Source: an uncultured Oscillospiraceae bacterium (GTDB taxonomy: Bacteria; Bacillota; Clostridia; Oscillospirales; Acutalibacteraceae). From it: 64,000 bases of DNA. Below, one piece after another: positions 25,403-33,839 of the stretch; position 1 is the stretch's first letter, and each line of letters begins with the position of its first letter. The translations under genes were made by a program, and so were the position numbers. Below the pieces are notes generated by a model. It saw nothing but the letters and a program-made list of their open reading frames with translations, ran no database searches and was not told the origin of the DNA. The DNA is taken from NCBI GenBank assembly GCA_900539425.1, contig UQBX01000004.1, positions 62,001 to 126,000 on the forward strand, in the 5' to 3' direction.

Positions 25403-25939
25403 ATGAAACGCTGTTTGATAGTTGTTGATTATCAGAATGATTTTGTGTGCGGTTCGCTCGGTTTTGATAAAGCCAAGCAGCTGGACGAGCCTATATGCAA
25501 AAAAATAGAAGAATACCGCAATGCAGGCGGAGATATTATTTTTACGCTTGATACTCACGGCAAAGAATATATGAAAACCCGAGAGGGGCGTTTTCTTCCC
25601 GTTGAGCACTGCATAAAAGGTTGTGACGGGCACAGCCTTTACGGTCAAACTGCTAAAGCGGCAAGGGAAAGCGACTTGTATTTTGAAAAAAGCACTTTCG
25701 GGTCAGACGCTCTATATGAATATCTGAAAAAGAATTGCTACGAGGGGATAGAACTGTGCGGTTTGGTAAGCAATATATGCGTGCTTTCCAACGCCGTGCT
25801 TGCAAAGACGGCACTGCCTGAGGCAGATATTTCGGTGGATGCAATGTGTACTGCATCCGGTGACGACAGGCTTAATGAAGAAGTGCTGGATGTGCTTGCA
25901 TCTATCCATGTTGAGATAAAAAACAGGGAGAAAATATGA
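25403..25939 (+). CDS. pncA: Nicotinamidase / isochorismatase-family hydrolase
   Basis: 178 residues, cysteine hydrolase fold. The triad is visible as Asp in LIVVDYQNDF, Lys in YFEKSTFG and Cys in LVSNICVLSNA. Nicotinamidase turns nicotinamide into nicotinate. The next gene, overlapping by 4 nt (ATGA), uses nicotinate, which supports this substrate over isochorismate. GGGGTG precedes the ATG. Confidence 0.88.
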   Translation: MKRCLIVVDYQNDFVCGSLGFDKAKQLDEPICKKIEEYRNAGGDIIFTLDTHGKEYMKTREGRFLPVEHCIKGCDGHSLYGQTAKAARESDLYFEKSTFGSDALYEYLKKNCYEGIELCGLVSNICVLSNAVLAKTALPEADISVDAMCTASGDDRLNEEVLDVLASIHVEIKNREKI

Positions 25940-27387
25940 TGGAAAACAGAAATATGACAATGCTTTGTGATTTTTATGAGCTTACTATGGCGGGCGGATA
26001 TTTCAAAAACAATATGCACAGGAGAAATGCGTATTTTGATGTGTTTTTCCGCTCCGTTCCGGACGGCGGCGGTTTTGCTATCGCAGCAGGTCTTGAGGAG
26101 ATAGTGAAATATATTCAAAACCTTCATTTTTCTTCTGAGGACATAGAATACCTGCGCTCAAAGAAAATATTTGACGAGGAATTTCTGAAATATCTTGAGA
26201 ACTTCAGATTTACGGGAGATATTTACGCGGTTCCTGAAGGCACCCCTGTTTTTCCGTATGAGCCAATTATAACTGTTCGCGCTCCTGCCATTGAGGCGCA
26301 GCTTATAGAAACATATTTACTGCTTCAGGTAAATCACCAATCATTGATTGCTACAAAGGCAAACCGCATTGTCCGCGCGGCACAGGGCAGGGCTGTTCTT
26401 GAATTCGGCTCACGCAGGGCGCAGGGAGCAGACGGCGCGGTTATAGGCGCAAGAGCGGCGTATATAGGCGGCTGTGCAGGAACTGCGTGTACGCTGACTG
26501 ATGAACTTTACGGAGTTCCCGCAGGAGGTACAATGGCCCATTCATGGGTTCAGATGTTCAACTCAGAATACGAGGCGTTTGAGGCTTACTGCAAGCTTTA
26601 TCCGCACAGCGCTACCCTGCTTGTTGATACTTACAATACGCTTAAAAGCGGTGTGCCTAATGCGATAAAAGCTTTTAAAAACATACTTGTTCCTCAGGGC
26701 ATAACGGATTTTGCAATCCGTCTTGATTCGGGCGATATTTCATATCTTTCAAAAAAAGCCCGCAAAATGCTTGATAACGCAGGACTTACGACCTGCAAGA
26801 TCACCGCTTCAAATGCGCTTGACGAATATCTTATACGGGATCTTATGATGCAGGGCGCAAAGATAGATACTTTCGGCGTAGGCGAACGGCTTATAACAGC
26901 CAAAAGTTCTCCTGTTTTCGGAGGGGTATACAAACTTGCCGCTGTTGAGGATGAAAAAGGAAACATAATTCCTAAAATAAAAATAAGTGAAAACACCGCT
27001 AAAATAACCAACCCGCATTTCAAGCGCCTTTACAGATTTTATGACCGTGAAAGCGGCAAAGCTCTTGCGGACGAACTCTGCCTGCGAGATGAAGTCATAG
27101 ACGAGAAACAGCCTCACACCATATTTGACCAAAACGCAGTTTGGAAGACCAAGACGCTTACCGATTACACAGTGCGTGATCTTCAGGAGCAGATATTCAA
27201 AAACGGTGAGCTGGTTTATGATATGCCGTCGCTTGACGATATAAAGAATTACTGCCGCCAGCAGATAGGTACGCTGTGGGATGAAGTAAAGCGTTTTGAA
27301 AATCCGCACACTTATTATGTGGATCTTTCTAAGAAACTGTGGGATGAAAAGAGACGTCTTCTCAACGAAAAGGAGTATATACTCTAA
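25936..27387 (+). CDS. pncB: Nicotinate phosphoribosyltransferase
   Basis: 483 residues. Makes nicotinate mononucleotide from nicotinate and PRPP, the entry step of NAD salvage. Typical blocks: MLCDFYELTMAGGYF at the start, VLEFGSRRAQGADGA with the catalytic region, GTMAHSWVQMF, and FAIRLDSGD followed by DTFGVGERL. Length fits the family. Translationally coupled to the nicotinamidase gene. Confidence 0.96.
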   Translation: MMENRNMTMLCDFYELTMAGGYFKNNMHRRNAYFDVFFRSVPDGGGFAIAAGLEEIVKYIQNLHFSSEDIEYLRSKKIFDEEFLKYLENFRFTGDIYAVPEGTPVFPYEPIITVRAPAIEAQLIETYLLLQVNHQSLIATKANRIVRAAQGRAVLEFGSRRAQGADGAVIGARAAYIGGCAGTACTLTDELYGVPAGGTMAHSWVQMFNSEYEAFEAYCKLYPHSATLLVDTYNTLKSGVPNAIKAFKNILVPQGITDFAIRLDSGDISYLSKKARKMLDNAGLTTCKITASNALDEYLIRDLMMQGAKIDTFGVGERLITAKSSPVFGGVYKLAAVEDEKGNIIPKIKISENTAKITNPHFKRLYRFYDRESGKALADELCLRDEVIDEKQPHTIFDQNAVWKTKTLTDYTVRDLQEQIFKNGELVYDMPSLDDIKNYCRQQIGTLWDEVKRFENPHTYYVDLSKKLWDEKRRLLNEKEYIL

Positions 27388-27405
27388 AGCGGGAGGCTGT
27401 AATTT

Positions 27406-28302
27406 ATGAGCAAAAAAAGAAAAGCGATAACTGCCGTTATTGTGATAGTTGTTTTGGTAGCAGCGGCAGCGGCGGCATATTACATATATAATGCCGTAAA
27501 TTCTGAAACTTCGCTCACTACAAATACTACTGCCGCGCCCGCAGAGGGGGAAACAACTTCAGTTCCGGCAGAATATCAGGAATACTATAACAAAAATAAC
27601 GACTTTGTGGGCTGGATAAAGATAGACGGCACCGAAATCGATTACCCGGTTGTGCAGGCAGACGATAATGATTATTATCTGAACCATAATTTTGATAAGG
27701 AAAAGGAATCGCGGGGAACGATATTTATGGATTATACCAGCGATCCCAATCTGGGGTATATGAACACAGTTATTCACGGCCACAACTGGCTTGATGATAC
27801 CGTGTTTTCAGAACTTCCGCAGTATTCGGATATAGATTATTACAGAGAGCATCCTGTAATTGAGTACAACACCCGTACCGAAATGCACAAGTGGAAGATA
27901 TTTGCAGTGTTCATAACAACTGCGTCTGCCGATGAAGACAACGGCTATGTGTTCAATTATGTTTATCCCGATATGGGCGGTATCAATTTTGACGGATATA
28001 TGGCTGAAATAAACAAACGCACTCTGTATTATACAGGTGTTGATGTTAATGAAAATGATAAGATACTTACTCTTTCAACCTGTACCCGTGAAGTTGACAC
28101 ACGTTCTTACAGAGCCGACTGCCGCATAGTTATCCTTGCGAGAATGGTGCGTGACGGCGAAAGCGAACAGGTAAACACCTCAGCGGCATACGAGAACGAA
28201 AATCCTAAATACCCTCAGATATGGTATGATCTGAAAAATATTGAAAATCCGTATAAAAATGATGAATTTTGGTATCCTTATGATACTATGAGCACGCAGT
28301 AA
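27406..28302 (+). CDS. srtB: Class B sortase
   Basis: 298 residues with an N-terminal membrane anchor (about 8-29), a low-complexity Thr/Ala linker, and the sortase B domain: FVGWIKIDGTEIDYPVVQ, HGHN (His near 124), TLSTCT (Cys near 225) and Arg in DCRIVILARM. Anchors surface proteins to peptidoglycan outside the cell. GGGAGG precedes the ATG, 18 nt after pncB. No obvious substrate gene is next to it. Confidence 0.93.
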   Translation: MSKKRKAITAVIVIVVLVAAAAAAYYIYNAVNSETSLTTNTTAAPAEGETTSVPAEYQEYYNKNNDFVGWIKIDGTEIDYPVVQADDNDYYLNHNFDKEKESRGTIFMDYTSDPNLGYMNTVIHGHNWLDDTVFSELPQYSDIDYYREHPVIEYNTRTEMHKWKIFAVFITTASADEDNGYVFNYVYPDMGGINFDGYMAEINKRTLYYTGVDVNENDKILTLSTCTREVDTRSYRADCRIVILARMVRDGESEQVNTSAAYENENPKYPQIWYDLKNIENPYKNDEFWYPYDTMSTQ

Positions 28303-28424
28303 TTATATCAAGTTTGAAAATAATTTGCGGCTTGTCTTAACATTATATAAAGTATTAAACAGAATGAAAATAATAAACGGCAAAGCCTGTGGTATGACGG
28401 CGCCGTAATTCTGGAGGAATTTTT

Positions 28425-29429
28425 ATGGCAGAAAATAAAAAGATGCCCGGGATGGGCGGGGAATGTTATGTTCCTTACAGTGAGCGCACCGGAAATGAAT
28501 CTGTTGTATATTTTACAAGGGATTTATCCGCAGAGGGGCTGCGCAAAATTTTTGCACGTGTATCCCAGCCGCTCACGGGAAAGATAGGCGTAAAACTTCA
28601 TACGGGAGAGCCTCACGGCCCGAACATTATCCCACATGAGTGGGTAGAGGCGCTTATAAAGAACGATCTGCCCGAAGCGCATATAGTTGAAACAAACACT
28701 TATTATGAGGGCGCAAGATACACTACCGAACAGCACCGTGAAACTCTTAAAACAAACGGCTGGACTTTCTGCCCCGTTGATATTATGGACGAGGACGGTA
28801 CTGTTGCACTGCCCGTTAAAGGCGGAAAATGGTTTACTGATATGTATATGGGCAAAAATATTGTAAACTATGATTCGCTGTTTGTTCTTACCCATTTCAA
28901 AGGCCACGTGATGGGCGGCTTCGGCGGATCTAATAAAAATATAGGCATCGGCTGTGCTGACGGCAGGATAGGCAAAAAGATGATTCATACTGCTGAGGGC
29001 TCTGACGATTTGTGGAGCATTGCCGAGGAAGAGCTTATGGAGAGGATAACGGAATCTTCAAAGGCAACTGTTGATTATTTCAAGGACAGAATTACATTTG
29101 TAAATGTACTGCGCAACATGAGCGTATCCTGCGACTGTGAGGGAGTTGAGGCTGCGCCGGTTGTTACCCCGAATATCGGCATAGTTGCTTCTCTTGATAT
29201 TCTTGCTGTTGACCAGGCTTCTGTTGATCTTGTTTACGCTCTTAAGGAGAACGAGCATCACGATCTTGTTGAGCGTATTGAAACACGCCACGGTCTGCGC
29301 CAGCTCTCATACATGAAAGAGATGGGAATGGGCAATGACAGATACAAACTGATAGATATTGATAACGGCGACTGCGAAGTTTCGCTCAAAGACGCCGTTA
29401 AAGATGTAGTACCGTTTAAAGCTGATTAA
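28425..29429 (+). CDS. DUF362 domain protein
   Basis: 334 residues matching DUF362: GKIGVKLHTGEPHGPNIIPH at the start, FVLTHFKGHVMGGFGGSNKN in the centre, and NISPNIG-like VVTPNIGIVASLDILAVDQA. No ferredoxin Cys clusters are attached, unlike many DUF362 proteins. TGGAGGAATT precedes the ATG and a terminator follows, so it is a single-gene unit. The reaction is unknown. Confidence 0.85.
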   Translation: MAENKKMPGMGGECYVPYSERTGNESVVYFTRDLSAEGLRKIFARVSQPLTGKIGVKLHTGEPHGPNIIPHEWVEALIKNDLPEAHIVETNTYYEGARYTTEQHRETLKTNGWTFCPVDIMDEDGTVALPVKGGKWFTDMYMGKNIVNYDSLFVLTHFKGHVMGGFGGSNKNIGIGCADGRIGKKMIHTAEGSDDLWSIAEEELMERITESSKATVDYFKDRITFVNVLRNMSVSCDCEGVEAAPVVTPNIGIVASLDILAVDQASVDLVYALKENEHHDLVERIETRHGLRQLSYMKEMGMGNDRYKLIDIDNGDCEVSLKDAVKDVVPFKAD

Positions 29430-29435
29430 AAGCAC

Positions 29436-29464
29436 AGCGCTCCGCTCAGTCGGGGCGCTTTTTT
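29436..29464 (+). terminator. Terminator after DUF362 gene
   Basis: AGCGCTCCG pairs with CGGGGCGCT around CTCAGT, followed by TTTTTTC. Confidence 0.85.
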
Positions 29465-29525
29465 CATGCTCGAATTATGGTGTAAATGTCAATTAAAAAT
29501 ATTTTGTTAAGCTGCTAAACAAAGC

Positions 29526-29554
29526 TTGACAAGTATATACCTGCGCGCTATAAT
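29526..29554 (+). promoter_or_regulatory. Consensus promoter of the marR-sufC-sufB operon
   Basis: TTGACA, 17-bp spacer, TATAAT, a full consensus match; the marR ATG is 28 nt downstream. Confidence 0.85.
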
Positions 29555-29581
29555 ATGAAAAAACAGGACAGGGGAATTTAT

Positions 29582-30094
29582 ATGCAGTGCGAAATATCAA
29601 AGATATTTTTTGATATGCTGGGTGAGATATTTGCAGAGCAGAAGCAGCCGCTTGACTGCGGCGGAAAGTTTATGCTTTACCGCTCGGAAATCAATCTGCT
29701 TGAGCTGATAGGAAGCTGCCCCGAATCAAACGTTAGCAAGCTTTCTGAAAAATCTTCCGTAACAAAAAGCGCGGTAACTCAGATAAGTATGAAACTGTGC
29801 GAAAAAGGACTTATAGAAACATACAAAAGTCCCCATAATAAAAAGGAAAAATATTTTCGCCTGACACCGGCGGGTGAAGAGGCAAAAAGGCAGTATGAGG
29901 AGCTGAACAGAAAAGCCGCCGCAAATATGCGGGCTTATCTATGCGCTCTCAGCATAGATGAAAAGAAAACCATAATGGATTTCATGCAAAAAGCAAAGGA
30001 ATATATGCCAGCGTGCAGCTTTAGCTGTGGATGTGAGTCGGAAAACAAAGCGCCGTGCCTTTCGGCGGAAAAAAGGAGTAATGAAAATGCTTGA
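29582..30094 (+). CDS. MarR-family regulator with C-terminal Cys cluster
   Basis: 170 residues from the ATG at 29582 (AGGGGAATT upstream). The winged helix is visible as SNVSKLSEKSSVTKSAVTQI, then LCEKGLIETYKSPHNKKEKY. The C-terminus ACSFSCGCESENKAPC has four close Cys residues, unusual for MarR proteins and able to bind a metal or Fe-S cluster. It heads the suf operon with an 8-nt overlap into sufC, so I infer it controls Fe-S assembly in response to cluster or redox state. Confidence 0.82.
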   Translation: MQCEISKIFFDMLGEIFAEQKQPLDCGGKFMLYRSEINLLELIGSCPESNVSKLSEKSSVTKSAVTQISMKLCEKGLIETYKSPHNKKEKYFRLTPAGEEAKRQYEELNRKAAANMRAYLCALSIDEKKTIMDFMQKAKEYMPACSFSCGCESENKAPCLSAEKRSNENA

Positions 30095-30830
30095 ATTAAA
30101 GAATATTTCCTTTTCTGTTGAGGATGAAACAAATAAAAAGCAAAAGGAAATTTTAAATAATATTAGTCTTACTGTTGATGAGGATAGTTTTGTAGTTATC
30201 ACAGGCCCAAACGGCGGCGGAAAATCAACGCTTGCCAAGATAATTATGGGTATTGAAAAACCCACTTCGGGTCAGATAATCTACAAGGGGCAGGATATAA
30301 CAAATCTTGATATAAACGAGCGCGCAAAGCTTGGCATAGGTTTTGCTTTTCAGCAACCTGTACGTTTTAAGGGGCTCACAGTGCGTGATCTTTTAAGCCT
30401 TGCAGTAAACAAGGCGGTGGATACCCACGAACTCTGCGGTTATCTTTCAGAAGTAGGTTTGTGCGCTGCCGATTATATAAACAGAGAGATAAATTCAAGC
30501 CTTTCAGGCGGCGAACTCAAGAGGATTGAAATTGCGATGCTTATGGCGCGCGGAGTTGATTTTTCGCTGTTTGACGAGCCTGAGGCAGGTATAGACCTGT
30601 GGAGCTTTAATAATCTTATAGCTGTTTTTGAAAAACTCAGAGATGAAAAGCACGGCGCTGTTGTTATCATTTCACATCAGGAAAGAATACTTGAAATAGC
30701 AGACAAACTTGTTGTTGTTTCAGGCGGAGAGATAACGGCAGAAGGTTCAAAAGACGAGATACTGCCAGAACTTCTTTCCGATTCAAGTACGTGTAAATTT
30801 TATAAGGCAAGGAGGAGCAGCAATGAATGA
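30087..30830 (+). CDS. sufC: Fe-S assembly ATPase SufC
   Basis: 247 residues, ABC ATPase of the SUF Fe-S assembly machine in the cytoplasm. Walker A ITGPNGGGKSTLAK, signature LSGGELKRIEI, Walker B SLFDEPEAGIDL and the switch His in VIISHQE. I chose the ATG at 30087, eight bases after AAAGGAG; the ATG at 30081 is too close. It overlaps sufB by 8 nt. Confidence 0.93.
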   Translation: MLELKNISFSVEDETNKKQKEILNNISLTVDEDSFVVITGPNGGGKSTLAKIIMGIEKPTSGQIIYKGQDITNLDINERAKLGIGFAFQQPVRFKGLTVRDLLSLAVNKAVDTHELCGYLSEVGLCAADYINREINSSLSGGELKRIEIAMLMARGVDFSLFDEPEAGIDLWSFNNLIAVFEKLRDEKHGAVVIISHQERILEIADKLVVVSGGEITAEGSKDEILPELLSDSSTCKFYKARRSSNE

Positions 30831-31755
30831 TATAAAGAATAACCCGGTATTGGGCGGGCTGCTCAAAACGATTGCGGGAATTGCCGATACACCCAAGGGT
30901 GCATATAATATCAGGGTGGACGGACAGGGAATAGACCGCCGCAGTACAGAAAATATAGAAATTGTGCCTAAGCCGGAGGGCAAGGGCATTGAGATATATG
31001 TGAAGCCCGGCACAAAGGGAGAGTTCGTTCATATTCCCGTTGTTGTTGATGAAAGCGGATTTCAGGATCTTGTTTACAACGATTTCTATATAGGCGATGA
31101 TGCAGATGTTGATATTATCGCCGGCTGCGGAATACACAATGACGGCGAGCACCTTTCACAGCACGATGGGATTCACACCTTCCACGTTGGTAAAAATGCC
31201 AAGGTGCGTTATGTTGAAAAGCATTACGGAGAGGGCAACGGCAGCGGCGAGCGTGTGCTCAACCCCGTTACCGTGGTTCATCTTGAAAAGGGCGCCTATC
31301 TTGAAATGGAAACCGTGCAGATAGAAGGCGTTGATTCCACAAAACGTGTAACAAATGCGGATTTAAAGGAAAACGCTCAGCTTGTTATTAAAGAAAAAAT
31401 AATGACAAGCGGCAATCAGTTTGCAAAAACGGATTTCACCGTAGAACTCAACGGTGATAATTCAAGCGCTCAGATAAGCTCCCGCTCAGTTGCCAAGGGC
31501 AATTCAAAGCAGGAATTTTATTCAGCCCTTCACGGCAATGCGGAGTGTTCAGGCCATTCCGAATGTGATTCCATTATTATGGAAAACGGCTTTGTAAAAT
31601 CAGTGCCGGAGATCATTGCAAATGATGTTAATGCTTCTCTTATCCATGAGGCGGCAATCGGAAAAATTGCGGGCGAGCAGATAACAAAACTTATGACGCT
31701 TGGCCTTTCTTATGAAGAGGCGGAAGCTCAAATCGTAAAAGGTTTCCTCAAATAA
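30823..31755 (+). CDS. sufB: SufB/SufD-type scaffold protein, short form
   Basis: 310 residues, shorter than the 420-470 of normal SufB or SufD. The beta-helix core with DADVDIIAGCGIHND and the conserved C-terminal HEAAIGKIAGEQ are present. Only this one SufBD protein and SufC follow the regulator; no sufS, sufU or sufD are near. This matches the minimal SufBC systems of anaerobes and archaea. Confidence 0.9.
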   Translation: MNDIKNNPVLGGLLKTIAGIADTPKGAYNIRVDGQGIDRRSTENIEIVPKPEGKGIEIYVKPGTKGEFVHIPVVVDESGFQDLVYNDFYIGDDADVDIIAGCGIHNDGEHLSQHDGIHTFHVGKNAKVRYVEKHYGEGNGSGERVLNPVTVVHLEKGAYLEMETVQIEGVDSTKRVTNADLKENAQLVIKEKIMTSGNQFAKTDFTVELNGDNSSAQISSRSVAKGNSKQEFYSALHGNAECSGHSECDSIIMENGFVKSVPEIIANDVNASLIHEAAIGKIAGEQITKLMTLGLSYEEAEAQIVKGFLK

Positions 31756-31763
31756 AAAATATC

Positions 31764-31803
31764 GGCGGACAGCATATTTTATATGCTTGTCCGCCTGTTT
31801 TTT
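31764..31803 (+). terminator. Terminator after sufB
   Basis: GGCGGACA and TGTCCGCC close an AT-rich GCATAT...ATATGC inner stem; TGTTTTTT follows. Confidence 0.85.
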
Positions 31804-31895
31804 ATTTAGATATGGCTATATTAACGCAGAAAACGCACTACGTAATAATTGCAACGTGGAATTATAAATCTCTCTTCTAATAGCAAAAAGAGGTG

Positions 31896-31924
31896 TTGAC
31901 TTTTAAAAATGTGCGTGGTAAAAT
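31896..31924 (+). promoter_or_regulatory. Promoter before DUF2798 gene
   Basis: TTGACT, 17-bp spacer, TAAAAT. It is separated from the gene by a terminator-like hairpin at 31956-31991. Confidence 0.75.
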
Positions 31925-31955
31925 ACTGGCAATTAATGGTAGTTGCAGTTATGTC

Positions 31956-31997
31956 AAAGACAGAGCGAGACGAAAGTTTCCCTCTGTCTTTTTTGTT
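31956..31997 (+). terminator. Leader hairpin/attenuator before DUF2798 gene
   Basis: AAAGACAGAG pairs with CTCTGTCTTT over 10 bp; after one C-C mismatch GAGAC-GAAA-GTTTC adds five pairs and a stable tetraloop. TTTTTTG follows. It lies about 25 nt after the expected transcription start, so most transcripts should end here unless it is opened. It could also define a short RNA of about 65 nt. Confidence 0.7.
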
Positions 31998-32035
31998 TGT
32001 AACGCATAAATATTCATTTAAAAGGAGAATTTAAA

Positions 32036-32518
32036 ATGCCCAAAACAAAGTTTCAGGAAGTTGTATTCACGGTAATCATGGTAATCGTTATGGTCTATGC
32101 AATGATTTGCTATAATGTGGCAATATCAATGGGCGGTATGCAGAACAAGGTGTTTGTTGCCGCACTGAGTGAACTGCCAATAATGGGGGCAATAGGTTTT
32201 GTGCTTGATACTTTTATTGCAGGTCCCCTTGCGAAAAAATGCGCTTTTAAGATTGTTGACCCCCAGAAGGACAGACCGTTCTTCATAATTCTTGCAATAT
32301 CAGTATTTTCCGTTTTGTTTATGTGCCCTATGATGAGTTTTGCCGCCGCGATTCTTTTTAACGGCGGTTTTAATTCGGAGATAGTTGCCACTTGGATAGG
32401 GCTGACAGTTAAAAATTTTCCCATGGCTTTTTTCTGGCAGCTATGTGTTGCAGGGCCGCTTGTAAGATTTATTTTTTCAAAGATATTCCGCACAAAAGCA
32501 AAGGCAGCTAATGATTAA
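32036..32518 (+). CDS. DUF2798 membrane protein
   Basis: 160 residues, four transmembrane segments in two related halves (FQEVVFTVIMVIVMVYAMIC and FFIILAISVFSVLFMCPMMS start each half), the DUF2798 pattern. AAAGGAG precedes the ATG. It is transcribed alone behind an attenuator-like leader. Its function is unknown. Confidence 0.85.
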   Translation: MPKTKFQEVVFTVIMVIVMVYAMICYNVAISMGGMQNKVFVAALSELPIMGAIGFVLDTFIAGPLAKKCAFKIVDPQKDRPFFIILAISVFSVLFMCPMMSFAAAILFNGGFNSEIVATWIGLTVKNFPMAFFWQLCVAGPLVRFIFSKIFRTKAKAAND

Positions 32519-32550
32519 TGTTTGTGCCAAAAGCGGCGCAAAAAAGAAAA

Positions 32551-32586
32551 CCCGTGTCAGCTTTAACTGACACGGGGATTTTTTGT
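32551..32586. terminator. Bidirectional terminator
   Basis: CCCGTGTCAG-CTTTAA-CTGACACGGG, 10-bp perfect stem, with A and T runs on either side, between the convergent DUF2798 and ilvE genes. Confidence 0.88.
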
Positions 32587-32597
32587 TATTATAAAAC

Positions 32598-33629
32598 TCA
32601 GTCAACCTTAATTTCGTGAACCCAGCCTTCGGGGCCTTCAACAGTGCCCATCTGGATACCCGTAAGAGTATCGTAAAGCTTCTTGATAACGGGACCCATT
32701 TCTTCCATTCCGCTCGGGAAACAGATCTCCTTGCCGTGGTCAACAATCTTGCCAACGGGGCTGATAACAGCCGCTGTGCCGCAAAGTCCGCACTCAGCAA
32801 AATCCTTAACCTCTTCAAGAGCAACTTTTCTGTGCTCCACTTTCATGCCAAGAATGTGCTCTGCAACATAGCAGAGTGAACGTCTTGTGATTGATGGCAG
32901 AATTGAACCTGATTTAGGAGTTACAACAGTGCCGTCCTTTGTGATGAACAGGAAGTTTGCGCCGCCTGTTTCCTCAACATAAGTTCTTGTAGCGGCGTCA
33001 AGATACATATTCTCGTCATAACCCTCTTTATGAGCTTCAACAATTGCGTGAAGGCTCATTGCGTAGTTAAGACCTGCTTTGATATGGCCTGTGCCGTGCG
33101 GTGCGGCTCTGTCATAATCGCAAACGCGGATAGTGATCGGCTTTGCGCCGCCCTTAAAATAGGGTCCTACCGGTGTGCAGAAAATTCTGAACTGATATTC
33201 GTCAGCAGGCTTTACGCCGATTACGGGGTTTGAGCCGAACATATACGGGCGAATATAAAGTGTTGCGCCTGAGCCGTAGGGCGGTACCCATGCGGCATTT
33301 GCCTTTACTACTTTTTCAACTGCCTCAACAAATTTATCCTCAGGATAAACCGGCATTTCAAGTCTTTCAGCAGAAGCTTTAAGACGTGCCGCGTTAAGAT
33401 CGGGGCGGAAGCAGACTATTCTGCCGTCCTCTGTTGTATATGCTTTAAGTCCTTCAAATACTGACTGAGAGTACTGAAGAACGCCTGCGCATTCATTCAT
33501 TGTGATATTGGGGTCGGATGTGAGAACGCCGTCGTCCCATTTGCCGTCCTTATAGTTAGACACGAATCTGGCGTCGGTGGGCATATATCCGAAGCCGAGA
33601 TTTGACCAGTCGATATTTTTCTTTTCCAT
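32598..33629 (-). CDS. ilvE: Branched-chain amino acid aminotransferase
   Basis: 343 residues, class IV PLP aminotransferase that moves the amino group between glutamate and Val, Ile or Leu. Visible blocks: QYSQSVFEGLKAYTTEDGRI, the PLP Lys in GTGHIKAGLNY, EETGGANFLFI and GSILPSITRRS, and the C-terminal CGTAAVISPVG. Length fits the group II enzymes. It is a single gene with its own promoter and a shared terminator. Confidence 0.95.
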   Translation of the reverse strand: MEKKNIDWSNLGFGYMPTDARFVSNYKDGKWDDGVLTSDPNITMNECAGVLQYSQSVFEGLKAYTTEDGRIVCFRPDLNAARLKASAERLEMPVYPEDKFVEAVEKVVKANAAWVPPYGSGATLYIRPYMFGSNPVIGVKPADEYQFRIFCTPVGPYFKGGAKPITIRVCDYDRAAPHGTGHIKAGLNYAMSLHAIVEAHKEGYDENMYLDAATRTYVEETGGANFLFITKDGTVVTPKSGSILPSITRRSLCYVAEHILGMKVEHRKVALEEVKDFAECGLCGTAAVISPVGKIVDHGKEICFPSGMEEMGPVIKKLYDTLTGIQMGTVEGPEGWVHEIKVD

Positions 33630-33664
33630 AAAAAAGACTTCTTTCTTCAGAATTTATTGTAATA

Positions 33665-33693
33665 ATTTTACTACCATTATCCTATATTGTCAA
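33665..33693 (-). promoter_or_regulatory. Promoter of ilvE
   Basis: On the minus strand: TTGACA, 17-bp spacer, TAAAAT, about 35 nt before the ATG. Confidence 0.75.
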
Positions 33694-33764
33694 TAAAAAC
33701 GAAGTGAAAACAAAAACTCTTAAACCGTAAAAATTGCGTAAATTATGGGTTTTTAAAATTTTTG

Positions 33765-33793
33765 TTGAGATTTTGAGATTAATATATTATTAT
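33765..33793 (+). promoter_or_regulatory. Candidate promoter of the flavodiiron gene
   Basis: TTGAGA, 17-bp spacer, TATTAT, then an AT-rich leader to AGGAGG and the ATG at 33840. Confidence 0.5.
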
Positions 33794-33839
33794 ATATCTG
33801 GAATTTTTATAAATATTATTTATTTCAGGAGGATATGTT

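Noticed and set aside
31925..32035. Riboswitch before the DUF2798 gene.
   Set aside because: The leader is too short before the terminator to hold a known aptamer, and no motif of a known class is seen.
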